Part shown: positions 1 through 13,731 of the stretch, piece after piece
Layout of the letters: each line of letters opens with the position of its first letter
How positions within the stretch are numbered: the stretch's first letter is position 1
Origin: Alisma plantago-aquatica
Taxonomy: Eukaryota > Streptophyta > Magnoliopsida > Alismatales > Alismataceae
Reading direction: 5' to 3'
Assembly: GCA_963693085.1 (NCBI GenBank)
Contig: OY856409.1
Coordinates: 1,341,054,915-1,341,118,914, forward strand
Length of the DNA: 64,000 nucleotides
Program-made: the position numbers and the translations under genes
The notes under the pieces: model-generated
What the model was told of the DNA's origin: nothing
What the model saw: only the letters and a program-made list of their open reading frames with translations
Database searches by the model: none

Positions 1-990
1 TGCATTTCTGAGCAAAACTTCCATCAGGAGTCGAATCTGAGACCCTTCGTGAGGGCCCCCAAGTTGCAACTAGCTGGACTACCTCTCCCTAGAAAGTGGT
101 ATATAATTTCCATGTACATATGTAGTATAAATCATTGGCTTATTATACCTATTTGAGATACATGTTCCCTATGACTACTACATTTTTGTCTTAATTACAC
201 GTGTTGAACAAACTTGAAAACATAATTATAGATGCCCATTGTACAACCTTGTGCACCTACCTATATTCTTGGGGTTCAAAAACAAGGTTGGGTTTCCTAC
301 TTGAGTTGTCAAGATAGGACAAACCATGTTGATATAAGGGTTAGCTCTTGGTGATTTCTTTGAGGTACCATGTAGATATTGTTAACTCTTGTCATTTAGT
401 CTTATAGCCCCTCATGTTGAAAAAGTGTAACTAATCTGGACCACCCTCACAAACTCCTTTCTTTAGAAGCTGGTTAAAGGCCTTATGACACTGTTGGTAT
501 AATTGAAATGAACATAAAACACTCTTTTATGGTAATAAGAAAGTCTTTACTTTTGTTTCTTTGTTCTTGTTACTAAATTATTCTTTTGCCAAGAAATAAG
601 TGTCCTCTTAAACATGTGTTTTCATATGTTTCCAAAAAGTACTCAGCATAGTTGTGCTGATGTGTACCCATTTCATGGTTTTAGGTAGCACGCACACAAT
701 GGATATCTAATTATGATAAATTCTTCCTCACTTATGATAATCTACTCTTACTTTGATGATAGAAAATGACATGCACATGGAATACACATGATTGATATAT
801 AGGACAAAAGATCGTATCAGTTACTAGTTTAGCTTTTGGTATGCCTTGTTATCCCTTGCCTAAGTTGATGTTCTTGGTTTCACTCATGCATACATTATGT
901 GATCTATCCTAGGGATGAACATTGAGGACCTATAGACTCTAGATTTCAAGCTATTTAGAGTGAGGATTTGGGTAACAAATTGTTTCATGA
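1..990 (+). mobile_element. 3' end of a gypsy-type LTR (Tekay/Del-like), 5' truncated by window edge
   Basis: No coding sequence is visible. The stretch ends just before a primer-binding-site-like sequence at 995-1006, as the 3' end of a 5' LTR would. Parts of 420-990 resemble 8,900-9,640 (for example the shared words around 'aaggccttatgaca' and 'gggatggaca/gggatgaaca'). Bases 1-100 resemble a decayed version of the GC-rich block at 24,290-24,390. The lineage is inferred from LTR start and polypurine tract style elsewhere in the window, not from proteins. Confidence 0.5.
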
Positions 991-994
991 TAGA

Positions 995-1006
995 TGGTAT
1001 CAGAGA
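995..1006 (+). other. Primer-binding site, tRNA-iMet type (one mismatch)
   Basis: The sequence reads TGGTATCAGAGA. It differs only at the last base from TGGTATCAGAGC, the complement of the plant initiator tRNA-Met 3' end. It sits a few bases after the LTR end. Confidence 0.6.
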
Positions 1007-3294
1007 AATCACATATCCTCTATGCATGTTTAATAACCCAATATCATATGAACCTTGGGAAAACCCAAGTCCATAATGGTGAAGTTGAGGTTTCTAATTT
1101 GTTTACTATATGGGGTTGATGCACCTCCTATCTGCCTAACTGTGGTGGCTGAGGTCTCCCTTGTATACCTACACGGCCAAAGTGGATTCAAGACTTGATT
1201 AATGATTTTTCTTTACAAAGCTTAGAGAGTCTTATAGAATCTCATCTCTTCATTAAGCACTACCATAAGACATCCATTAGACTATGATTAGTTAGTTTCT
1301 CATCTCCTCATGTGATATCCCCCATGCCAATTGATCACATGATCTCTCAATTATGGGTAGCTTATGTATGAGGAACCTAAATTTCAAATGAATTGGTAAA
1401 AAATGTTTAAAATGACGATGATACCATGATCAAACCTTAACTTGAAAAACTCCATTATGATTAATGAAAGTAATCTTAAAGTTAAGTACCATGTGTAATA
1501 TCTCAGATCATGTAAACTCACTTTCACCAGCCTCACCCATGTGCTCCCTTTGTTTGAGGGAAATGATAATTATCCATAACATGATGAAATAAAGAGAAAT
1601 CATGCATTATACCTCATTTTTCATGAGGTCCCTATTGATTAATTCTATGCTGTCGTATTTTTGATCAAACCTCAAATATTATTAAGCAAACATTTCCCTT
1701 ACTCAGATATGTATCAAGATCATGATTTGAAATTACTATGACTTTGGACTTTTGAAATCATAATAAAAAACTTTCATAAAAGAGGAAAATTCCCTATTAA
1801 CTATTAAGCCTCATTGTTAAACCTTGATTTTGAATAATATGATGAATATGAGTCTATATAATACTCGATAATCCTCAAATTTTTTAAAGAGACTAAATTA
1901 ACTTCTCTATTTTCAAGTATAGCTCCTTGCTATATATTATTAAAAGAATGGAACAATATTATGACCTAGAATGCATGGAATTTTGAGCCATGGTTTCTCT
2001 GTGATGATAAATAATATTTGATCTCATTACCTTGTGAAATACAAATGGATAATTTGTAATCTTCCTATTTTTGATATACTGGATAAGTCACGACTAATGA
2101 GGAAAATGTTCTACATATGTGTGGCAGTTTATTTCATAAATACCCTAACCTAGGTCACATTCCTATTATGATTGCCTTTAAATTTTCATCTTGTTGATTA
2201 TTTTAGAGTTTGTAATGGTAATCATTTTTGTACCATTTTGATCTCTTCACCTAAGTATCTAATAGGTCAGATTATACGTTGATGTTGAAACTTGATATTG
2301 AATCTCAATTTAATATGATATTGAAATATGATGATTTTGACTATAGCATTCGGTTAAGTTCCTACAAATCCTAGGTATAGATCATTAATCACCTTTGAAT
2401 ATCATGGTAATGAAATTATTGTATTTATCACAAAATGTTTCTTGACTATTTCCTATTGATGAATGATACCAACTCTTGTCTAATCAGGAACCTTATACCC
2501 TAGCTTTTAAATTATTGGGCATATGGCCTTTGTTGTCCAAAATCATGATTCTCGATATTGATTTTCAAAATTTTGACTATTGATAATTTATTTTGATGGG
2601 CGCTCCAAAGGAGAAAAACTCATTTTCCTTCTAAAAAAAAAGATCAAGCGGTGCATCAAAAAATGCCTAAATGAAATATTTCTTAATACATTGCACGTAA
2701 TGCCCAAATTCATCATTTCTTAATCCATTTTGACTATTTATTCAAATCCTTTGATCACATTATTTGGATCTTTAGATAACCCACATTATATGATTGATGA
2801 CCTTGATGTTCCCATATAGTAAATTTTTTGAAATGATGATTACATTGATTCACTCAATTTATGACTTAGAGATGAGCTCTCATGTGGACTAGGGTGGGAC
2901 GTTCCTTTGATTTTGACACAAAACCATGATGTCAAAATAAGAAGTTTTTTTTAGATTTTTTGAAATATGAAGTCCCAATCAAGGATGTACAACCTCACCT
3001 AGGGACAATGTAGAAGTTAAAACCCTAAATGTTGGTATTGGAACCCATGGTTTACTATTTAATCAAAGAGCCCTATTATTTTGACATAAATGGTGATCTC
3101 TCCAAATTTGTGATCTTTTTATGATCTATGTGTCTATTCTTAGACCTTGATGTTTGGTTTCTTTATATTTGACTAATATTGAAGACTAAAGGATGATGAC
3201 TATATACATTGAGTATTATGATGGACACAAAATGGAATTTGAAGTGGCAATGTCTTTTGAGGATTTGTTTTAATTTTGGGGACAAAATTACTTT
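1007..3294 (+). mobile_element. Decayed interior of a gypsy-type element, no surviving ORF
   Basis: This 2.3-kb AT-rich stretch lies between a primer-binding site and a polypurine tract. It therefore occupies the place of a retrotransposon interior. It is shorter than a complete gypsy interior (usually 5 kb or more) and no gag, RT or integrase motif can be recognised in any frame. It may be a deleted or non-autonomous interior. Confidence 0.4.
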
Positions 3295-3308
3295 CAAGGT
3301 AGGGAGGG
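3295..3308 (+). other. Polypurine tract before LTR
   Basis: The purine run AAGGTAGGGAGGG follows 'ttttggggacaaaattactttc'-like sequence and directly precedes an LTR start. The same arrangement recurs at 19,470-19,493. Confidence 0.5.
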
Positions 3309-4337
3309 TTTAACAACCTAGATTTTACCTCTCCTCTAAATATGTACATATTGACTCATAATGTACTCAATTGTACTTAATGACCTCCCTCATCACCAAT
3401 TGGATGTTTTATAATTACATGTTGACCAATTGATGAGTGATGATGGCTATTTTGCAATTTTGAACTCAATTATATATAGTCGAATTCCTTTTTTTAGGAT
3501 GTTATTGAACTTTTGAGACAATTAAACATGCTTATCCTGATATAAATCGTTGTCCATTAGATATAGGGTGAAAATTTTTATCCAATGGTGAAGATTTCAC
3601 CCAAATCAGAGCATTGAGGAGAAAGCTACGACCATTGCAATTTTCTTCTTTTGTAGCTCTTTATCACCTTGATTTTTTCCTCATTCCTTATTGGGCCTCA
3701 ACGTTTTATCTTTCTTGGGCCCCACCCTCGCACACACACCTATAAAGCCCATGTATACCATGCACCCTATTCCTTTGATCCAACAATATTTAACCCCCAT
3801 GCCATTCCGAGGGCTATGGGTCATCTTCTTCCTTGGAACATAGCACCATTGTGGCCTAGGGCATGCCCACTCGAGGTGCATGGAACCACAGTGAACAAAA
3901 GTCTAATACAAGGATGCCAAAGTCTAACCCTCATTCTCTCAACCTTGACCCAACCCCCTTTCTACAGCAATGGGTTGTGTAAGGGGTATGACACACTCCC
4001 ATCTATGTCCACCCTCTGTGTTGCACCCACGGTGGTTAGGGGTGTCCACAAAACCTCTAGAATCCTTTTAAAACTTGTTGAGTTTGATTCTCCTCTCCCT
4101 TTGATTTCCAAATCTTCATGCTCTCTCTCATTTACTCTACCCTGCTCTATCCATTCTTCTTCTTCCTTGGATCTCGTAGGAGCTGCCACAGAAACAAGCT
4201 TTGGGGCTTTCCACCCTAGCCTTCATTCATCCCCTTTTTCTCTACCTTCATTTATGAGAGGCCTAGCCAAAGTACATGGCTTGTTGCCCTTATTTTACTT
4301 TTCTCTAGTGACCAATTCTACAACCCACTGTAGTGGA
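3309..4337 (+). mobile_element. 5' part of gypsy-type 3' LTR
   Basis: It begins TTTAACAACCTAGATTT, matching the LTR starts TGTGACAACCTAGATTT (19,494) and TGTGACAACCTGGATTT (6,216) apart from decay. It is cut at 4,337/4,338, where another LTR begins. A long open frame at 3,669-4,340 has no recognisable domain and lies wholly inside the LTR, so I do not regard it as a gene. Confidence 0.45.
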
Positions 4338-5900
4338 TGATGTAGCCCTATTTTTGGGCTTCATATTGGGTCTTTTTGCATTATTATCACATCTAAGCAT
4401 TATTATAATGCAAGTTATTCCCTCAACATGTATATTTCTGTGAAATGCACTTATGGATGTTCTTTGTATGTTGTTCAGGTACTTGTACCATGCCTTGGAT
4501 GGAAGAGAGAAAAGGAAGGTATTCAAGGATTCTTCCACCCATGGAGGGTCCAAATAAGTCCTGAGAGCTCCCTCAACCTACCCCTAGTGGCCAAGAATCA
4601 AGTCAAGAAAATGCGCCCATGGATCTTGAAGAATGGAGAGGAAAGTACAAGAAAAGGACCTAGCACATCTGTGGTGACACGGAATAGCCGTGTTAGTCGA
4701 TCTGAAAATCATAGGTTGATATAAGAATTGACAAGCTACAACAACCTCATCAACATGGTTGTGCCACCAGGACATTCATGCCAAGAAGAACCAAGCATAG
4801 TCATGCCATCCACAATAGCCATGTTGGCCACAAGCAGAACGCACATTTTGAGCAGAACAACCAAGTCACCAACTCGCCCACCATGGCCATGTTACCCAAC
4901 ACGGCCGTGCTACCTAGCCCCCACCATAGTCGTGTTGGGCACCACATCCATGCTACCCAACACGGTTGTGCTACATAGCTCCGACCACAGCCGTTCCGCC
5001 AACCTCCATTTCCAAACATTCAACTTGACATTTTTCCACTTCCTAGAACGACTGTTCCCGAAAACCGTGGTATGATGTCCAACATGTCCATGTTGCTACC
5101 TAAAACTCTAGTTTTTCTGCAACATTTTACCCATTTTGCATGCACTTACCCTAGTGCTTCCCCACCACCTATATATACTATAGTGGAGAACATAGCACTA
5201 GGTTAGCCTCCCTTGAGCCTTTATTGCACTCCCCCTTATCATTTAAGAGCTCCACCTACTTTCCTCCATCAACCTACCCCATGTCCACCTTCCACTACCC
5301 CAAAACCCTAGTTTTGTAGGGTTTCCACCATAATCCACCATGTTTCCTTGCCATCCATCCACCTTGGAGGAGGGATATCGAGATACAACATCTAGGAGGT
5401 GAAAGAGAAGAATCTTCCACAAGTTCCATGACCTTCTTCCTCTTTCTCCATTCCTTTTTGATCTTTTGTTTGATTATGAGTATCTAACCCTCTTGGTGGG
5501 CTGTTGGGGACTAAATGTTACTTTGATACCATGTTGGAGGAATATAACTTGTAATGAACATATTTCATTTTAGGATGTTGGTCTCTTGCTTCTATCTTAT
5601 TTCTCATTATCTACTTATGTTTTATGCTTCTAAACATGGATTACTTGTTGTATGATGCTTGATAACAACTAGTTTCTAAGGGGAAACAAATTGTATATGG
5701 GTATTTTAGGAATTGTTCCTAGGTCCAATTAGTGGATCCTTAGCCAGCACCTTGTCTTCCTACATACAAATCTCTTCTCCTACAACTAAGTTTGAGATCT
5801 AAGTAGATAGTTTAAGAGTGATTAATGCAACTGCCTACAGTTTTTTAAAGGCTAGATGGTGTGTAACATGAGGTGAAACACCCTCATATCTACTCTCACT
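4338..5900 (+). mobile_element. LTR with CACGGCCGTG palindromes, related to the solo LTR at 45,968-47,612 (3' end unresolved)
   Basis: The start TGATGTAGCCCTA matches the start of the solo LTR that ends at 47,612 on the minus strand. Several landmarks are shared: 'ttaccctagtgcttccccaccacctatatata' with a TATA box at 5,170-5,177, and 'gattatgagtatctaaccctcttggtggg' followed by 'gataccatgttgg'. Repeated 10-bp words of the CACGGYYGTG kind occur at about 4,880-4,975. The family looks like a gypsy Tat-type LTR, but this is a guess without protein evidence. I could not find the 3' boundary or a target duplication; 5,900 is approximate. Confidence 0.55.
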
Positions 5901-6215
5901 TGCTACCCTTGTCTCTCAATTTCCCTAGTAACTTTTACCTCAGAAGCCTATATTAGTTAAATACAATAGAAATCCCACCGGGACCATGCTCCATTTGAGC
6001 CTCGTCTAGGGAGATTTCTATTCTATCCATGGCCAACCAATAGTCTAGGGTGATTTCATTACACTTGACCAATTGTTTGGTTTGGCAATATAGAATGAAA
6101 ATATAGGATTTGCATGTTATATCAAACCTTAAATTGGATTCTTGTGACATTCCCCCAAATGGCCCACTCGTGCACAACTTGCTTATACCCCAATTGGTTA
6201 CTTAGCTTGCTCATG
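5901..6215. other. Unassigned stretch
   Basis: AT-rich DNA between two LTR fragments. I see no gene, repeat boundary or RNA here. Confidence 0.3.
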
Positions 6216-9200
6216 TGTGACAACCTGGATTTATCTCTCTTCTTTTATACCCCTTCATCTCTCATAAAGTTCCGTTCTTACCCATTTGGATATCAATTTC
6301 ATGGTTTGAGTGTGGTGACACTCCCATTTGATCACATCAATGATCAATTTCCCAATGTTTGACTTTAATAATAGAATCTAATTAAGTAAAATGCTCTCAC
6401 ATATTATTCTCTTGAAACTATTTTTGAAACTCATAGAAGTGATCTTTTTTCTCTCTAAAAAGTTTCAGGATTATTTCAATTTTCTTTCCAAAGGTGCAAG
6501 AATCTCACCAATGGGACTTTTGAAGCCCAAGATATGAAGTTTTGAAGTTCGGTGAATTAACTTGTGTTATAGGTACACTTTTTTGTACCCTTGTTCCCTG
6601 TTGTTGGGCCTCCTTCTCCATGGCACCAAGTTATGTGCCACCTGTCTGTATCACTTGTATTTCTCTTCCTCTCTTTTGTTGGCTTAAGAAACAGGGGTTG
6701 TTTCATCAAATCCCATGAATCGCCTCCCCTCATCCAACAGCTAGAAGGTCACCATCTACCTCTAATCGTACAACTATAGCAGAGCTACAGTGTACTCACT
6801 GGAAACACACCAATTGGTGTCTCCCCCTCCTTTGTCAATTTGGGGTGTGAGATACTCCCTTTCCCTTTCCACTCTTTTGTTTGCAGTTGTTTTTGGCCCC
6901 ATTCAGACCCTAACACGCCCCTAACACCCTCTCATTCTTCTCTGGATCTCCGTCACTGCCATAGTCATCCGGTTTGGGTGTTCATCCAATGAAGCTCCTC
7001 GCACATAGCAATGAGCACAACGTCACTCTCGGGTGCTATCCTAAAGTGGGTGGCCCACTTTCATCCTATTAAAATCCCTCTTTCCCCCCTCTCTGCTACT
7101 CTCCAATGAGCCCAAATTAGAGCCACCGCAGAAGCTCATGTTGCACGGTGTGGGGTGGAGCCATGGGAGTGAAGGGTTGCTTACCCTTAGATCTAGGGCT
7201 CCCAGGGAATGGATGGACAAGATCCCCGACCGGTTAAACCATTGGTCAAAGAAGACCACCCTAGGTGCTAGTGGTTGGATCCGACACATGCCATGAGATC
7301 GTAGTTGGGTGGCCTATATCAAACGACATCCAATTGCCCCTTTTCCTCTCTCTCGTCAGTGGGCGACAGTGGAGATCAATCTGCAGTCATTGTCAAACTC
7401 CACTGGACAGCCACAAGGCACCAAAGATTGCCATGATCCCATCAACGGCTCACGTTAGTCGTTATATGATAAATGGTAATAACTAAGTTCTTTTCATATA
7501 GTTTTGATAAAAAAATTCAAATATCCATATCTCCCAACTCCCTTGGTCAAATGTAATGATCCAATATACCAAATTGATCAGATCCACGAGACCTACAATT
7601 TGGGAATAGTCTCAGACCATAAAACCCCCTTGTTTGCCCAGTTTTGATAAAAATGTGATCTTTCACTATACTTGATTCCTTTTAATGCATTTCTATGATG
7701 AAGTTTAATTCATTGATGCACCCTATCCTGTTAAGCATAAAATCAGTAATTCTAATGCTCTTTTCATCATAATAAGGGTCCTAATCACCCCATTACTCAT
7801 GTATGATCCTAATGCACACTAATGACATGTTATGGGACATGAATGATGTACCTTACCCTAGTTGCTATCTTTTACATCTAATGTGGCATGTAGTCTCACC
7901 CTAATGTGTAAATCAGTATATTTATGCTAACATGTGGTGCACATATCCACCATTGTCCTTCTTTTTCTATGCTTTAATCATCTTTCCCTAAATGCACATA
8001 TGTTCCCCTTATATGTGAATGTTTTATTATACATGGAGCAAAGGATGAGTTTGGCCTAATTTATGAAACAAACTACCTTTGATCTCTAAAATTAGTATTA
8101 CAATGATGTAATACCAAATACATGCCCAAGGTCAGCCCGCCCTGTTCTATTCATGTTGTATGTGGCCTTTAACCACCCATGTTGACCTAATGTATCCTAA
8201 AGTGGCTTGTTTATCTTCTGTGTACCACAAATGTGATGTGGATCTTAATCCCTTCTCTTTCCTAGATTAGAATTTTTCTATACCTTATGATCCCCATGGT
8301 ATGGATGTCCCATCTATCCCATATGTTGGGACCTTATGACGTAGGTATTATGTGATGGTTTTTGCAATGCATGTTGAAAATGTGGAATTTTATGATGCCT
8401 AGGCCTTGAGGATATCCAACTAATCTTGGTATATAATCCAAAGTCTCAATTTTGTTGATCTAAGTCACATGTCATGCTTGGACCATATAACTTGATGATC
8501 TATGTTCCTTCTTGCCCTATTATGAGTCTTACAACCTAGTTTTGTGCATAGGTGACATTAATCTTGTGATGCTCACATAAAGTGCATGGAACCTTAGAAT
8601 TACATGAAACTTGAACCCCAACTTAATGATGGACTCTGTATTAATAAAGTTCAATAAACATGTAATTAACCAACCTTGAACCTAACTTGGCCAAAACCCT
8701 AAATGAAGCTAACTAGGGTTAATGATAAAAATTGTATGCATGTATGCAATCTTGTGCTTAATTAGACATTGCTTGTGATCTAGATGGTCAAGGATAGGAT
8801 ATGAAATCTCAGAATTAGGTACGGGCTTTAATAATTATTCTACTATGGATTTCTTGCTTGAAATGTAATACATATGTATGCTTGTTTACTCGCTCAACTA
8901 TTTCCATGTAGTATTCTAGTAAGTACTTGATGCCTGTCTCATCCCATTGTTTTATACCTTGCACACATAATATAGAACTTCATTATACAAATGTTTAATC
9001 AAGATTTTGCTCAATGATTTTGGTTATTGAGGTCCCTCATTTATAAAAGGATCAGTTAATCTTGAGCACCCGTATGGATCCTTTGAATGGGAAGTTGATC
9101 AAAGGCCTTATGATACATGATTTTGATGGTATAATTGGAGTAGAATAAAATCGAATATGGGCTCTCAATTTTTGAAGTACTTGACTTTTTTTATTCTTGC

Positions 9201-9640
9201 TCATTTACTTATGTATATCTTTTCAAATTATGTAAAGATTATGTATATGTACTTTATAGCCCTATAATTAGCACCTCATGTCCTTGACCCGCCTTGTTTC
9301 ATGTATTTTAGAGGTTCTGAGATGGCTATAAGTTGATGGGCTTTGTGAGGTATGTCAGATGTTCTTTTCATTAGATCCCTAGTATACATGAACAAACTTT
9401 TGTAAATTTCTACCTCAATTTGTAAATAAGAATCTTTTAAGAAAGAATGTTGCTTAATATACCTTGTTGAATGTTGAGATATTGTTGGTGCATGTATCTT
9501 GTTATTTGTTCATGTATGGTAAATTTTATGCTTCCACATTCACACTTTGATAATACCATGCTAGGGATGGACACCTAGGTCCTATCACCATTGACTTTAT
9601 AGTCATTTGCAATTAGAATTCACGTAAAAAATGGTTCCTT
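6216..9640 (+). mobile_element. Long gypsy-type LTR (Tekay/Del-like), copy B1
   Basis: It starts TGTGACAACCTGGATTT and is followed at 9,647 by a perfect tRNA-iMet primer-binding site, so it is a 5' LTR on the plus strand. From 6,216 to about 7,995 it runs parallel to the LTR at 19,494, including 'ggtgacactcccatttgatcaca', the GC-richer block around 6,590-7,480 and 'atctcccaactcccttgg'. After about 7,995 the two diverge. Its 3' third instead resembles 1-990. A length of about 3.4 kb fits Tekay-type chromoviruses, which have long LTRs. Open frames inside it (such as 6,591-6,779 and 7,041-7,289) lack recognisable domains. Confidence 0.6.
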
Positions 9641-9646
9641 GATAGA

Positions 9647-9658
9647 TGGTATCAGAGC
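9647..9658 (+). other. Primer-binding site, tRNA-iMet
   Basis: Perfect TGGTATCAGAGC directly downstream of the LTR, continuing ATG, as in many plant LTR retrotransposons. Confidence 0.85.
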
Positions 9659-9959
9659 ATGAAGAATAACTACACCAATTATTTCTCACATGAAATACAA
9701 ACTAAACACAACCTCACATCTCAACCATTGAAACTTAATGACTTTTCCTTAGTGTACTAAGACGGCTTAGCCTCTAGGTTACAACCTAGATGTTCTAGAA
9801 CTAGGTGTAGACTTGTGTAATCCCTAGAACCTTTCTTTTCTCCTCCTTCTATCTTGTAGTAGGGGTTGCAGGTTCATGAGGGTAAGAAAAGGGAGATCTT
9901 ATTACAACCCTGGACATATGTTTCAGGCATGCTCTTAGGGTAGCTACATAGGTTTGCAC
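9659..9959 (+). mobile_element. Leader of gypsy-type element after the PBS
   Basis: Homologous to 21,576-21,920; both contain 'cctctaggtt' then 'cctagatg' and 'gaactaggt'. It is interrupted at 9,959 by a solo LTR and resumes at 10,671. No ORF. Confidence 0.5.
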
Positions 9960-10670
9960 TATTGGTATATGTATGCCCGTAGAGCCATCCCAAGCGATTG
10001 CATTGAGTCGGATATTAATTAATCAATTAATGTGATTATTTGGTTAATTAATGAATTCCAGAATATTCTAATTAATCCACGAGCGTTTTAATTAACGCAA
10101 CGTTTCTATTTACTGATGGGTTTAGGAAACCCTATTTCCCTTCGTATCCTGTTTAAAGGAGGATTGACGGCCGATATCTATATAAGATATCGAGAGATGC
10201 TTTTAGTTTACGCTCACACACGTAAACCCTATCCGTCATCGTCCTTAGGAGAGAAAGGAGAGAAATGCACCGCTAGCACGCCGCCACAGAGACATACTCC
10301 TTCCCGCCGGTTTGGTAAGCGCGACGTGGAGTTCCGTCCATCCGCGTGGACGAAGTAGAGATGCAGACGCCTTGATGCCTGCGTTCAGAGGACGTCGACG
10401 ACCACCACCTGTACGCGCTACGAGCGGCGTACATCACTGCCGGAAAGGAGCGCCGCCAGATCAACCTGCGACAGCGAACGGGAGAGAAGTTACGTCCATG
10501 TAGGTCAGCAGCGTTGCACCATCGTGCAGCGGGACATCACCGGACTTGCTCCATGACAAGGTATATCCCACAAACCTGTTTCCAAATATGTTGTTGTCGA
10601 CGAGATCCTGTTTTGGGTTGCGTGGATTTTATTGCTTCCGCCGCGCATGTTTTCTCCACAAAACCCAACA
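9960..10670 (+). mobile_element. Solo LTR of a copia element, 711 bp, perfect TSD TGCAC
   Basis: The direct repeat TGCAC flanks it at 9,955-9,959 and 10,671-10,675. It begins TATTGGTATATGTATGCCC (ancestral TG apparently mutated to TA) and ends AAACCCAACA, so the termini are those of a copia LTR. The start resembles that of the 2.2-kb LTR family at 32,106. The 3' half is GC- and CpG-rich, unlike the surroundings, which suggests a relatively recent insertion. No primer-binding site follows, so this is a solo LTR left by LTR-LTR recombination. Small open frames at 10,116-10,503 are within the LTR and are not genes. Confidence 0.85.
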
Positions 10671-11500
<830 letters not shown>

Positions 11501-13688
11501 TGTTGGTTATGTATACCCAGAGAGCCAATCATGTGACGATAGTAATGGCATATCATGTAAAAATGATTTAATTATTAATAAAAGGCAAGCTTCAAGTTTA
11601 TTCTGTTTAACTATGAGATAATGATGTAACGTTATAAATGTTTAGAGAATAATATTACTCAATGATATATGTATTCAAGTTACTATCCTTGTGGATGAGA
11701 TCATATAAATATTAAGAGTATATATAGATATTCTCATTATGTCCTTGATCAGTTGCTATTGTGGAAGGTTAATAGACAATAGTGACACATAAGATGACAA
11801 TGTGATTTGGTTGATGACTAAATTTCATTAGTCATGATATGGTGATATCAAACCTAGCACACAGATACATGTTAGAGAACAATGTATCAGATAGACCCAC
11901 CATGCGACTGACACATGGAAGCCATCATCTTGGAAGTCATAGTCAAGTCTCACAGTGATGGTGGTGGTTGTGGTTCTTAGACGTCAAATCACTACACTCA
12001 ACATATGTTGTTGGGTACACATTGACATCATTAAATGTATTCCTGAAACATGGGTTGTTCTAATAGTTATGATTAGGTGACTTTGACACATGGGGATTGA
12101 TTGTGAGTGATAGATATATGATTTGTCCCTCCTACTCGAGTGTGATGTCTTAGGCCTCTTGATTAGGCAGACTAAGAAAAGCATGGTCATGCGTATGTGA
12201 GTCAATATGTGATATTGATCTTACATATATCTCATACAGTCTACTCTTGGTTCAAGAAACAAGATTGAATAATAATGAGGGTGACTGCTCCATGCCACTA
12301 ATTCAATGTGGACATCAGTGACAATAGAACTATACAAACTCCATGACACCATACACAGATTGTAGGTTGAAGTTGATCCCCAAATTTTCATTTACTTGGA
12401 TAGCATTTATGTGTGACTAGGTACCACTCCTTGCTTGTTATGACATAAGTTGTTATGGACATTCACTACCAACGTAATATGGGACCTATACGATCACACA
12501 CCATAGGTTTTGATCTAGAAGAGAGGTTCAAATCTCAAATGATAGTGAAAATAAGTAATAAAGTGTTTAGGTATCTGATTTAGGAAACAAATAGGTTGAC
12601 AACACCTCCAAATGCCCATCTCAAGTGTTGAGATAGTCGTTTGGAAGTGACAAACATTCATCTCAAGATTTGAGATGGGGTCTGGGTGTCAGGCCTATTG
12701 TGAGTTGAATTTGGCTAAGGAATGAACTGACCCAACCAAACTTGCTCAACTCAGGACACCAGACAACCGTTTGGGTGACCAAGGCAGTCGTCTCACATGG
12801 GCGATATGGTCTAGTTTGGTCGGTTAAGGTTCTAGACTTTTTTCTATTCATTTCTCTTAAACAATACTTGTTGCACAAGGAAATAAATGTCTAACATTAA
12901 TGGGAATTGAATTACCAAATTTGTTATAATTGGAAAATAGCCTAACGGCTGTCTGGGCTATGCCAAACGACTGTCTAGCATCCCAAATGAGCATATAGGT
13001 GGAAAAAGGTTGTGAAATTTCAAGAATTGCTGCAAAAAATTGAGATCTTCTGGTCCCTTCCACTCCCGCATAGAGTAAGAACTTGGACCCAAACCCCACC
13101 TATAAATAGAGTGGTACTGGGGGATTCCTAGAACGTAACACAGACAATTGAGAAATAGTTTCTATAACAAACATGTACTCTCTGATTATGGTAAGCACGA
13201 GAGCCCGAGAAAGTTCTACCTTACTAGGAAGGAACAACAAGGGAAAGAGCAATTGAGATCATTGTCGTCAGAGAGCACGTTGGTGACTAGTACACCAATG
13301 TGAGGGATGACTCCTTCCTGATTATTCTAGAAGTATGACATGAGTTCTAGGTAGTTTACATGGACTACCATAGAGGTAGGATGCTATTGTCTGCAGCTAG
13401 GAGGACAACATCAACTAGTAGTGCGTGATAAGAGGAGTTGTTGTAGAAGAAGATGTTCGTGGCTGCAATCTGTGGTGCAGACTAGGAGGCATAACAGTCA
13501 GACGAGTCCCAGTGCAAGTAGGATATAGAAGTTGCAAATCTACGACGATGAGGATTGTTGTTGGACTTGATCTAAGATTAGGTATATCCTCAAAACCATC
13601 CTTCATGCATTATAGTTATTGACGCGGTATACTGAATATAGGGAATATGGTAGATAAAATTTTTTTTCTTCTACCTACTCTGTAGACA

Positions 13689-13690
<2 letters not shown>
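11501..13690 (+). mobile_element. Copia 5' LTR, 2.2-kb family, 3' end deleted
   Basis: It starts TGTTGGTTATGTATACCCAGAGAGCC, homologous to the LTR starts at 32,106 and 38,937. It carries the family TATA box (TATAAATAG at 13,101-13,109) and the downstream block 'gagagcccgag' followed by 'acaacaagggaaag' (13,198-13,250), matching 33,855-33,905. The last few dozen bases of the LTR and the primer-binding site are missing, replaced by an (AT)n run. Leader sequence of the same family follows to 14,300. Confidence 0.75.

Positions 13691-13693
<3 letters not shown>

Positions 13694-13730
<37 letters not shown>
13694..13730. repeat. (AT)n microsatellite at LTR/leader junction
   Basis: A pure TA dinucleotide run of about 37 bp. 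It sits exactly where the LTR end and primer-binding site should be, judged by comparison with 34,300-34,500. Confidence 0.95.

Positions 13731-13731
<1 letters not shown>

Noticed and set aside
3669..4340. 223-codon open frame
   Set aside because: No domain, lies inside an LTR, and overlaps shadow frames. The region is only locally richer in C and T.
5730..5740. 'tagtgga' as the second target duplication for the LTR starting at 4,338
   Set aside because: The word matches 4,331-4,337 but no CA terminus precedes it, so the LTR end there is not credible.
9647..9660. tRNA gene suggested by TGGTATCAGAGCATG
   Set aside because: It is a primer-binding site complementary to tRNA-iMet; no cloverleaf around it.
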